40,664 nucleotides of DNA from Cymbomonas tetramitiformis (lineage: Eukaryota; Chlorophyta; Pyramimonadophyceae; Pyramimonadales; Pyramimonadaceae). Location: assembly GCA_001247695.2 (NCBI GenBank), contig LGRX02027858.1, forward strand, positions 1 through 40,664. Reading direction: 5' to 3'. The notes beneath the pieces were generated by a model, which did no database searches, had not been told where the DNA came from, and saw only the letters and a list, made by a program, of their open reading frames with translations. A program made the position numbers and the translations under genes. This document shows, piece after piece, positions 21,025-31,528 of this stretch; the stretch's first letter is position 1; each line of letters opens with the position of its first letter.

Positions 21025-22240
21025 CCCTACAAAATAGGGATTATTCCAAAGGCTTGGACGGCACCATTCCGGGCGCCCGGAACCGTCCTGAAAATATTTG
21101 GTAACATTCCAAGCCTTTGGAAACCGCCGGGAATTGCAAGGTGAAGCTTTGGCTTTTCCCCTAGGAGTCCTATGGGGTTCCAAGCCGATGGTCCTACGGG
21201 GTTCCAAGGGGCTGGACCGAAATTTGTTAGTCCAATGGGTCCTGGTCGATTCCAAGCCGTTGGACCTATGTCCTCGGATTACGTATGACCGAAGTCGTCG
21301 GTCCAAGGCGGTTCCAACGGTTTGGAATTCATTTTAGACAATTCCAAGCCTTTGGAACTTTCCAGTCTGAGGTCGGCAGTCTGAAATCGGAGGTTCAACG
21401 GCTTGGAACCCCATTGGACCGGTCTCCGCGCAGCACGGGCGTGGTTTCAAAAGATTCCAAGCCTTTGGAACTTGCTAGTACGAGTAATGAAGCTCGAACC
21501 CGGAGGCTCAACGGCTTGGAACCCCATTGGACCGGTCTCAGCGCAGCACGTGCGAGGGTTTCAAAAGATTCCAAGCCCTTGGACCTTGTTAGTACGAGGA
21601 ATGAAGCTCAAACCCGGAGGCTCAACGGCTTGGAACCCCATAGGATCGGTCTCTGCGCAGCACGGGCGTGGGTTTCAAAAAATTCCAAGCCCTTGGACCT
21701 TGTTAGTACGAGGAATGAAGCTCGAGCCCGGAGGCTCCACGGCTTGGAACCCCATAGGACCGGTCTCTGCGCAGCACGAGCGTGGGTTTCAAAAGATTCC
21801 AAGCCCTTGGAACCCCATAGGCCCAGTCTCTGGGCAACACGGGAGCGTGTTCCGAAATTCCAAGCCCTTGGAACTTCCCGATCTGAGAGCGGAACGCTAT
21901 GATCAAGTGCTTGACATATAGACTGATAATTCTCTGGACCGATCATTCTTGCTACGTGCAGTTCAAGACCGTCCAAGCCTTTGGAACGATTATGGAAGTG
22001 ATATCTTATGGGGTCCAGGCTTAGTCCAATGGTTTGGAACCACTTCGGAACTTGCGTTTGATGGATTCCAAGGCGCATCCAAGCCTTCGGAACCCCTTTG
22101 GAACTCCAGGTAAGTTAGTATTATCTGTACAATGCATGTTGTATATTACAATATATTTACAACTGGTAGGTTCTGACTTGGCAGCACGTGGAGCTCAACG
22201 AGACCGATACACTACCGCCTCGAGCGAGGCAATAAGTTAA
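21025..22240. repeat. Left subterminal array of element B (TTCCAAGCC...TTGGAAC palindromes, 114-bp tandem units)
   Basis: Palindromic words such as TTCCAAGCCTTTGGAA recur throughout. About four 114-bp tandem units occupy 21337-21800, with period marks at 21451, 21565, 21679 and 21793. The period is a multiple of three, so two long overlapping frames appear here. They contain only repeats and are not genes. This is the typical place for transposase or TNPA-like binding sites in CACTA elements. Confidence 0.85.
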
Positions 22241-25200
22241 CTAATCTTCGTCATCAGAACTACTATCGCCGATGTCGCCGACAAAATCGACGTGGCGGTC
22301 AAGCACGACGGCAAGCACGTCTGTCCGATGTCGAATATTTAATGGAACCTTGTTACCGGTATACCGTGCAAGCCGCAAAGGCTTCCATGGAATGGGCGCC
22401 ACGACCACTTGATTGTTGATGTCCTTCGCTTCGATGAATGCATCTTTGGTTTCCCATGGCATATCGGTGCGCAGGTAGATGTTTTGCGTGACCGCATCGG
22501 AAAGAGCGGCTTCGAGGGGAAACCATCTACACTTCACAAGAATATATGTGTCAGTGTGCACGACAAGCTTGACGACCTTCAGAATTTCGCCATACCTGCC
22601 ATCAGAAGTGAAAGAATCATGAACACCTGCAAATCGAGATCTACAACGACGCTTTGGTCCGGGCATCCGGAACCGTGTGGCGGCATGGTTCCGGACGCCC
22701 GGAACGTATCGGACTTTTGAATATTTAAACAGATTTAATGAAACGTAGCTTGACCATGGTCCAAACGGCCGGAACCTACACTCCACTCTTTTACAGACGT
22801 CTGGAACATGTATAGTTGGCATGTCTCACCTGTCCTGGTCGTCTTCTTGCTGCTTCTGTACATTCCAGACTTTAAAGACAGACTTGAAATATCGATGACA
22901 AGTAGCCTTGTTCATGTCCCTTTCCAGCGATCTGTAATTAAAATTGCGAACTTTGACGTAAGCATACTCTGTCCACCTTCTCGGTGGTGCCAAGGCGTAA
23001 CTCCTTTCCATCTCCGTAAACGGAATGACTTCCCCTGTGACGGGGCTCTTGCGCCAGGTTTCAGGGTGATGAAGTATCGGCCTCGTCAAGTTTTGACCTG
23101 GGCCACTGCCCCTGCCGCGACGAGCCGCCAAGCGACGTCGGTTTTGTCTAATGTTCCTGCATGGTCCAAATGCGCGGAAGCAATGTTCCGGGCGCTTGGA
23201 CGTTAGTTCCGGGCGAGGGGAACACCACTAAACTGCGTACGTGAATGATTAGTCAAAAAAAAGCTTCGGTCAAGCAAACATGCATACCTCGTGTAATGGT
23301 CTTCAGCACGATTAAATTCTCTGACAATGTTCCCGTACCACTCCACGTTTGTAGCCAGCCAAGCTTGTATCTCCTTCTTATCATCTACGCACCGCAAAAC
23401 GGAAATTTGTTAAACAATGCGTGCTTTTGACGATCCAATTCCAAACGCCCGGAAACCTACCGGAACCTGGGTCCCGGGCGCCCGGAAGGGTGTGGATGGA
23501 ACGAGCCCTATTGGCTTGGGCTTTGTCTAATGAAAGGTCCAAGCAGGTTCCAACCGGTTGGACTCTGCTCAATGATACGTTTCCAAACCCCTGGACCGAA
23601 ATTGGACGATATGCACTTAAGTCTGGACAGTACCTGGTGTCGAGTAGACAAGTTTGCCCTTCCTCTCGTTGCCGGTCGCCAACATCAGGGACACGGTGTT
23701 CTCGCTACGTGGTTGGCTAATGGTTGGTGGCGAACCATTCGCATGTAGCAACTGGTATAAGCCGCGTACCAGACTTACCATGCGTTTCAACTCCACCCCT
23801 TTCATCATGCTGGCGACAGGGTGCGAGCGAGTCCTGATGATCCGTCTCAGCTCGCCGAAGAAGCTCTCTGGAGCGAACATCCAAAGATCGGGAACTGGTC
23901 CTTCGTCACGCATCTGATCCGGAATATGAACGAGCTGGTGCGTTGCAATGACGAAAAGCTCAGGCGAGAGCTCAGCTTCCATGATGTCACGGACTTCCAA
24001 TACCCTTGTCTTCAAGGCGTCCATGCCAGTTTTATGATCCTGAACCGCACGCCCAAAACGGAATAAATCAGTATAGCCTGAATGGATAGGTTCCGTGCTA
24101 CCGGAACATTGATCCAATGTTGGTCCGGCCGCCCGGAATCGTGATTCCAATCCAAAGCATATGAACATGAGCTACAAACATGAAGCAGGTCCGAACGTCC
24201 GGACTATGGCCTCCAAACGGTTCCAAGCGCCCGGAACGTGGGGCAAGCAGTGAATAAGTGTTTATACTCACATCGATATCAATGGTTCTGCTCACAATCT
24301 CGCGGACCACCGTCGTATATTTCCCAACGTAGGAAGCGAATTCCGGTTGTAGCACATGGCCATCACTGTTCATCTACGCGCTGACACTCGACATGAGTCC
24401 ACTTGTGATAGCAACTACGCCATGATGTGCTTTCAACTTGCGTGGCGTAGTTTGCGTTCCCGCCTTGATTTGCAGAAACTTCCTCCCAATCGGCCCCGAA
24501 TCTCGGGTAAACTTGAGCCCTCTTACCCATGGGATAATCTCCTTCAAGGCCTCCTTAGAAGGGGACCACGGAGAGGGTTTCACTACAACGTGGAGATCGA
24601 TCCCACACACACGCACACAACCTATCCTGGTTCAATACGAAACCTATACAATCTTAATTCATTCATGAAGAAACGTTCCGGGCGTTCGGAACCCACCCTC
24701 CAACGTGTGACAGGGGTGTGGATTATCTACATTCGTTCAGAAAATAGCATTCCGGGCGTTTGGAACCCATCATCCAACGTGTGACAGGGGTGTGGACCAT
24801 CTACATTCATTCAGGAAATAGCATTCCGGGCGTTTGGAACCCTTACACCACCGTCTATCAGGGGTTTGGACCATCATTATATTGGACAGGTGGTGTACTC
24901 ACATCTCAGCCGTTCTGCTGGGCTCCGGTTGTCATTTTCATTCCTCCTTGGTATAATAGGAATAAGCCACGGCCTGTGCATCTGATAGGCCCTCGCAAAG
25001 TTTCGGCACTTTAAATTCCAGTCATCACCGAGAATCGCTGACAGAATCCGGCAGGAGTTGTTGGACAAGATGTGCATGACGTCGAAAAGCAAGTCGCGTG
25101 GCAAATTAAACTTCTCAATCTTGGTAAAAGCACTCGATCCTTTGATCCCACTCCGTGCCATTTTGTCCTTAATGACTTCCGGATGCATACCCGCTTCGAT

Positions 25201-27691
25201 CATCCCGTCGTGCAGGTGCTGCAACTCCCTCACTTCTTTGTCCGTTCTCATCGCTGGCTCTTCACCTGCAAACATCATAAAAAACACGATACAGTTGAAA
25301 GAATATTGTGTAAAACCACGAGTACACAGGGCCGGCCGTGGGGTGCATGGGTTCCGGGCGTGTGGAATTACTAGCTTTGATCTCTCCATATTTTCCCTAT
25401 AATGGTCCAACCGGCCGGAACCGGGGCTCCCGACGCCTGGAAGTACAGTCAGAAATATTTTGAAATCTGTCCAACCGTCCGAATACATACTAGGAAGAAT
25501 GCAGCAGGATCAGACTTACTTGGATTTTGTTGTAGCATCTGCGCGTAAATCGTCTTCTGCATGCAAGACTCTGCCTTTGTTGTCCCGACAATCCAACATT
25601 TGGAACATCCCATCCTCGCGTTTGTTCCATACACGTTCCCCGCTTCGGTCAATCCGACATAATCCTCGAGCACCTTGTACAACTTGACTCGAACGGTGAA
25701 AGGCTTGTTTTCGATAACGTCCCACACCCGGCAACCGTTCTTTTCGATGTCAATAATCTCGTCCACGAACTTGTGGTAGAAGAGTTGGGCATCTTTGGGT
25801 TTGCCATCAATAATGCCCCAAAGCACAATGAACTCGCTTTTGCCTCGAAGATGTGCAGGGTAATTCACCACTTGGCAGGTTATAGGTGTCACAGATCCCA
25901 GTTTATCTTTGAATTTCTCGATGCCGTCCGCGCATAACACCACAGAGAGGTTGCGCTTGTCCTTGAAGAACTCCGGGTCCTCGAGCATGGTCCTCTGCCT
26001 GCTTCGTGAATCTACACCCGCACTAACATGTCTTAGTCCAACCGGTCGGATTAAATATTCCACACGCTCGGACTATGCTAAGACAACAAAACAGGTTGTT
26101 GTAACATATCCATTACGACCAGACTCATATTCCACACGGATGGAACGCCGTTCCGGGCGCCCGGAACGTACCGTCCATGCAGATTTACTCGCAATTATCT
26201 TTGTTAATCTACATCCGCAAGATTCCAAACGGCCGGAATGCCCGGTCCACACGTTTGGACTATACCAAGACAACCAAAATGGGTGTTGTGACATATCCAA
26301 ACGGCCGAACGCATGTTCCATCCGGGTGGAGGCATGGGTCCGGGCGCCCGGAACATTTAGTCCATGCAGTCTAATTGACAGTGTTTACTCACCTAATATT
26401 CCAGTGCTTCTGACGATCGGCTCATCCAAGTCAACTTTCTCCCATGAACGTGCCATCTGTGCCTGCACCGGATCCATGAAAAGGGCCTCCAGTATCCTTG
26501 TCCACGGCCACCAGCGGAAAACGCACTTGGCCCTTCCGGGTTCCCACTTGCCATCGACCATTGATGGCTCCTTGAACCGGCCGTGGTTGCATTTCGGACA
26601 CGTCGGTGCCTCTTCGGGAAGCAGATCTTTGAAAAGAAAATTGCACTTCTGGCACACATCCATCTCGTTGTACTTCATGAGGAAATCCTTGAAAAACCGC
26701 AGGCACGCTTGGTAGGTATGAGGTAGTGCTACCTCGTCATCAGTCGAGATTGATTCATCGTCCTCGACCTCCAAGCCGCATACTCGACGTCGCAGAATTT
26801 TCAGGATTGTGTCAAAGTACGCCTGGGTCGAGTTATGGTTGGAGTGGGCCTCAAGTAGATCCAGTATGAAGCGGTTTGCAAGGGTAGTCGATTTGTCATG
26901 CACATTTTCTCCCTCCTGCAATTTAGTCACACAGCATCTGATTGATTTTGGTCCAGAGGGGTTCCACACGTAAGGACGCACTGTTCCAATGTTTGGAATA
27001 GTGATATAGTGCAGTTTTCGGAAGGCATTCAATCTGTGCGTATTGAACTTACCATGATGAATTCCGGGTCCCTTGTTCGGTCGTTTTCACGTTGCTCGCG
27101 CGCATCACTTTCCTCCTCCTAGAATACGGCGGGCATCCACTCCCATCAACCCAGCAATCCTGAACTAATAAGATGCGATGTAAGAATCTGGCTTACAGTG
27201 ATGGCTCTAAAGGTGTTCCAAAGGCTTGGACGATGCTTGGACCCTTCTTCGCGGGGGAATCCAAGGGTGTTCCAAAGGCTTGGACGGGGCTTGGATATTG
27301 TTAAACAATGGTTCCAACGGCTTGGACGGGATTTAGAACTCACCGAGTCGGACGATGCATACTCAATCGGGCTGAAGAAGTTTTCACGGATCTTCCGGAG
27401 CATCCGTTCGGCATGGTCATGAAGATATGTGTCATCCTCGTGTTCTTCCTCTTCGTCCGTCTCTGATGGTGGATCCGTCTCACCGTCATCATTCACACTT
27501 TCGGCACCGTCAAGAGAGTCGGTTTCTTCATGATCTCGGTCATTGGAGAGGCGTGCGACGGGCGGATGTAGGATCAAATGCCGCTTAATCTGTTTTTTGG
27601 AGTAGCAAAATCGGAGTCTGCATTGATCGCATGGGCATGGAGTGCCTTCCGCGTTCTCGTTTCGAGCTAGTCCACGCCTTTGCCTAGCCAT
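22241..27691 (-). pseudogene. tnp2-type CACTA transposase of element B, about ten exons, one in-frame stop
   Basis: Exons by splice site and phase: 27691-27344, 27118-27053, 26915-26393, 26011-25520, 25265-24903, about 24600-24272, 24039-23634, 23384-23288, 23147-22830 and 22595-22241. The N-terminus has a zinc motif CPCDQC...KRHLILH and an acidic stretch. Exon 3 has CQKC and CPKC knuckles and FRWWPWTRILEAL. Exon 4 has VVLCADGIEKF. Exon 5 has FNLPRDLLFDVMHIL. Exon 7 is DUF4218-like (WMFAPESFFGELRRI). The last exon has YGEILKVVKLVV...LVKCRWF, colinear with element A's last exon. An in-frame TAG at 24374-24376 lies where element A has Trp, so a TGG-to-TAG change is likely. The acceptor of exon 6 is unclear. 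Introns carry TTCCGGGCGCCCGGAA-type palindromes. Confidence 0.78.
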
Positions 27692-27730
27692 TATTCCTGC
27701 GAATCCATGTAAGAAGTGTGAGTTGTCTGA

Positions 27731-28581
27731 CCGGACTTGTAAGGTTTTCAGATGCATTCCGGGCGCCCGGACCCATGGTCCGGCGCGTGGGAACGTAGTT
27801 CCAGGCGGTCGGAATTAAATACCTTCAACATTCGGCAAAAGTCCGGTTTGTCACCTTTACATCAGGGTTTCTACGTTTTTAGGCACAATCCGGGCGCCCG
27901 GACAGGCCAGGGATTACGGTGTCCATCGGTTTGGAAAAGCCATCTTAAAAATAAAGGTGTGGGTTGAAAGGTTGAAATTGAAAGGGGGGGGTGGACGCCC
28001 TCTCGTTGCTTGCGATTTACCCCAGAACAGGCACTCAGTGGGATTGTTTCCCAGCGGACAGTGCAATTGACGGACCAGATGAACCCCCCAGTCTTAATCG
28101 GACGGTCTCCATGAGTCACTGAAACTCAAAATGGCATGAAGGCGTGGGTGGGGACCCATAACGCCCCTTGTGCACTAGCGGCGTCGTTGGCGGCAATCGC
28201 CCATCGTGCCACATGCACGGGGAACTGCCACTAGAACCCAAGGGGAATCGTGGATGCCCATGCCTCCAAGGGGATTCGAACCCCTCACCTTCACGTGAAA
28301 CGCGTTCGGCTTACCAACATTTGACCACTCGGCCAAGCACCCACGATGATGGGGACTCACCGGACTTGTAAGGTTTTCAGATGCATTCCGGGCGCCCGGA
28401 CCCATGGTCCGGCGCGTGGGAACGTAGTTCCGGGCGGTCGGAATTAAATACCTTCAACATTCGGCAAAAGTCCGGTTTGTCACCTTTACATCGGGGTTTC
28501 TACGTTTTTAGGCACAATCCGGGCGCCCGGACAGGCCAGGGATTACGGTGTCCATCGGTTTGGAAAAGCCATCTTAAAAAT
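27731..28581. repeat. 222-bp direct repeats flanking a SINE-like insert
   Basis: A block starting CCGGACTTGTAAGGTTTTC occurs at 27731-27952 and again at 28360-28581 with about two differences. Each copy holds two GGGCGCCCGG palindromes. Between them is ~407 bp containing the tRNA-headed element. The near identity points to a recent duplication of this piece of the transposase gene's 5' region. Confidence 0.9.
27953..28359 (-). mobile_element. tRNA-headed SINE-like element
   Basis: On the minus strand the head reads GGGTGCTTGGCCGAGTGGTC (A-box like), GGTAAGCCG, then the T-arm GGGGTTCGAATCCCC (B box). The acceptor strands do not pair, so it is not a working tRNA. The body ends with CATTTTGAGTTTCAGTGACT followed by ~150 bp. 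It shares the GGTAAGCCG and GCCATTTTGAGTTTC words with the element at 29226-29490, which makes the two one family. Confidence 0.6.
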
Positions 28582-29225
28582 CGACTAGGTCCACTTCTGG
28601 GGATTCATCCAAGGGCTTGGAAATCCATTGGAACTGGACATTTGCTCCCACTTGAGAAATTCCATGCCTCTGAAATTCCAAAGTGAAGCATTGGAACCTC
28701 ACAAAGTTATTTAGAACGTTTTCAGGATTGCAAAAATCACCTAAGGACCAATATTCCAACGGGGTGGCCTACACAAACCAATGGCATGGAACTTTTTTGG
28801 TAAAAATCGACTAGGTCCACTTCTGGGGGTTTATCCAAGGGCTTGGAAATCCATTGGAACTGGACATTTGCTCCCACTTGAGAAATTCCATGCCCGTGGA
28901 ATTCCAAAGTGAAGCCTCTTATTTCAAAGCTTAATACTTGGCTGTTTTTTGTGTAAAAAGCCCAAAAAACAAAATTTCGGAAAATTTTCTGTTTTTTTGA
29001 AAAGTGGACATATGTTTGGCCCCGATGTTTTTGATATGCAGCGACGTGAAAAATGCAGAAAAATTGTTTTCTACCGTCAATTATGCACATCTTACGGGAA
29101 ATTTCTAAAAATAGAGCTGCGACGAATTCTGTAGAAGGATTTGCTCCAAAAAAGGAACAGTCCCGTGAACGTCGGCGTTTTTTTGCTATCGACCCGATCC
29201 GAGGGTGTGGAATTAACGAAGACCG
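28582..29225. repeat. Non-coding internal region of element B with a ~113-bp duplication
   Basis: TCGACTAGGTCCACTTCTGG followed by about 90 bp occurs at 28581-28695 and again at 28806-28917 with few changes. Both copies include CCAAGGGCTTGGAAATCCATTGG. No reading frame here has domain-like content. It lies between the divergent transposase and second gene and may hold their promoters. Confidence 0.75.
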
Positions 29226-29490
29226 TCAGATTTTTCTGGTAGTCAAAATGAAACATCTAAGGGTTCCTATAGTGCACATGCACAAGTAATCGGCTGGTAA
29301 ATTAACGAAGACCGTTCGATTTTTCCAGAAATCGAAACTCAAAATGGCTAAAGGTGGTAGATACAGTGAACAGGATGGATGTGCGCACATCCCTCCTGAA
29401 CACCGTAAACCTTTAATGGGATTCGAACCCATGACCGCCACATCAGAAGAGCGACGGCTTACCATCTAGACTATCGATAAGTAAAGATGG
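29226..29490 (-). mobile_element. tRNA-headed SINE-like element, second copy of the family
   Basis: Minus strand: A box TAGTCTAGATGG, then GGTAAGCCG, B box GGTTCGAATCC with T-arm ATGGG/CCCAT. The body contains CCATTTTGAGTTTCGATTTC. An AATTAACGAAGACCGT block is repeated at 29213-29228 and 29302-29317, one possibly the element's flanking duplication. Confidence 0.55.
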
Positions 29491-29769
29491 AATTTACGGC
29501 AGCGATTGCAATATCATACCCGTCGACGGAGGACAGAGGTGACAGCAGTCGCAGGTCCGCTCGAAATTCAAAATTTCGAAAAAGATCTCGAGCCCCTCAC
29601 GATAACGCGATCCAGTCGCTCGGACCAAAGCATTAAGCCGCCGGACCTGCTTTGGAACTGATTTCCGGCCGTTGTGCGTTAAGAGAGAGTCAAAGTATTT
29701 GCAGCACACACCGTATTTTCAGCACACACCGTAAGCCGCCGTACCGTAGAAAACCCACACCGTAGAAAA

Positions 29770-31528
29770 ATGACACGACTAAGGAGAAGCGAGAGGAAAA
29801 CCCCACCGCCAAAACAAACTGTAAAGAAAAAGGTGCTGGACAGGTCACCGCGACATTCTGCTTTGACCGATACGAAAGACTCCACCACCCGCGCTCTAAT
29901 GGCAAGAATCGCGGAGATGGAGCAACGTCTCTCCTCTCATCCGCAGTCTTCAAAACCCCCCGCCGCAGTAGTAGTGCAGACAGCTGGCGGGGTTGCTGGC
30001 CCCACGCAAGACGACATCAACGACATGCGTTCGCATGGCCGGGACATTATCGAGAAGAGAATGGAGAAAGGCGACATACCGGTGGGAGCCACCTCCTCGC
30101 GATTAAAAAGCTCCTTAGTCCGCGATGTTGTCGAGGAGATTCACGCGGTCACGCCGTCTGTCCCGAAACGCCAAGTGAGCATGTACCTGACCAGCCGCTT
30201 AGCGTATTTGAAAAATACCAAGGCCACAGAAGGACGCTGGAAACAGAAGTTCACCAAACAATATCCGGACGGGTACTTCGCGCGCCACGAAGGCCCCGCA
30301 AGGGGCTTCCGATTATTTGGAAGAGGCGAGTCCTTGATCACCGCTGCTGAGACCGAGGCGATCCTCAACTACCAGGAGACTGGGCGTCCGAAGTCGGGGC
30401 CGCTCTATGATGCCGTAAAATCTATCAATGGATGGACAAAGGAGTCCATCCCAGACGATGGAGAAGGCGAAGAAGCAGAGAAGAAAGCCAAGGTGGAGGA
30501 GCCCCCTCCGCAAAAGCAAAAGGTGTGTACCGCCGCTGGAACCGTGGTTCCAAACAACTGGAACTGTGAGTCCACGGGTTTCTTTAAGTAACTTTTATTT
30601 CACGCACGAGCACGGGCCTATTCCAAGCGTTTGGAACTATTTTGGAACCCCTTTGGAACTCCTTTGGAACCGTTTTTTTAAATATCGTCCAAGCCTTTGG
30701 AACCACCGTTCCACCCTTGACTGACATATTGTTGTGTCTTTCGTTTCGAATATACAGGAACCGTTGACCGAGAGCGAAGAAGATGGTAAGCTCACCAGCG
30801 GTCGCTTCGTCGACATATTCCACGGTGCCCAGAAGGGGCACAAGTCGCGACCGGTAGCGGACACGGATTCCTTCACGAACATCTCAAAGTTTTGCATCGC
30901 GCGCGGTTTGTTAGACGTGGTGGGGGAGGGCCCAACGGACGTGGCAAGTCTTGAGGGACTTGTCGTGCCCAAGGACTGCGTGGAGGTAACCCTCTACGCA
31001 ATAAAGGACGAAGAAGACTACATCTTGCGCATGCTCTCCCACCATGGGGAGGGCATCAAACTTTTGAAAAAGAAGATGGGCAAGGAGGCAAAGATCAAGG
31101 ACGAGGACCTCAACCACGACGAGTCCTCTATTGTCCCCGTCGTAAAAAGCAAGCCCACTGTCTGGTTAGTCCCTACCCATTGTTTTACTATTTCTTTTTT
31201 ACTTACGCGTATGTGTTGTTTTACGCAAAACACACCGTCCCAGGTTTGGACGAGCCGTTCCAAGCCCTTGGACTGACCGTTCCCACCGTCTGTACTCCGC
31301 AGGATCCCCACAAAATATGTAAGAAACAGCACGGTGCAAACCGATAAGAACGTCGACTTCGGCAAGAAAAGGAAAGCTGCTGCTCCTGAAGGAAGCAGCA
31401 AGCAGCAAAAGAAAGACGAGGAAGAGCAAGAGGATGAGGAGGTCGTCGACCAAAAGGAGGGTAGAGATGATGAGGAGGATGATAAAGATGATAGCTCGGC
31501 ATCGGAGGACGAGGAGGCAAAGCCATGA
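29770..31528 (+). CDS. Second gene of element B, unrecognised 461-aa basic/acidic protein
   Basis: Three exons (29770-30522, 30758-31164, 31303-31528) join in phase to an intact 461-codon frame ending in TGA. The N-terminus is basic (RLRRSERKTPPPKQTVKKK). A helical central part follows, including DIIEKRMEKG, SLVRDVVEEIHAV and RWKQKFTKQYPDGYF. The second exon encodes a compact mixed domain (SFTNISKFCIARGLLDVVGE, CVEVTLYAIKDEED). The C-terminus is Lys/Glu/Asp-rich and low complexity. I recognise no family. CACTA elements often encode a second DNA-binding protein (TNPA-like) that binds subterminal repeats. By position this is the candidate, which is inference. Both introns contain TTCCAAGC/TTGGAAC words. 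Confidence 0.72.

Noticed and set aside
21285..21921. Two overlapping frames of 172-205 codons
   Set aside because: They arise from the 114-bp subterminal repeats of element B (period divisible by three). There is no domain-like content.
28261..28349. Functional tRNA-Ser/Leu gene on the minus strand
   Set aside because: The acceptor strands (GGGTGCT and TGGAGGC) do not pair. It sits inside a repeat with a longer body.
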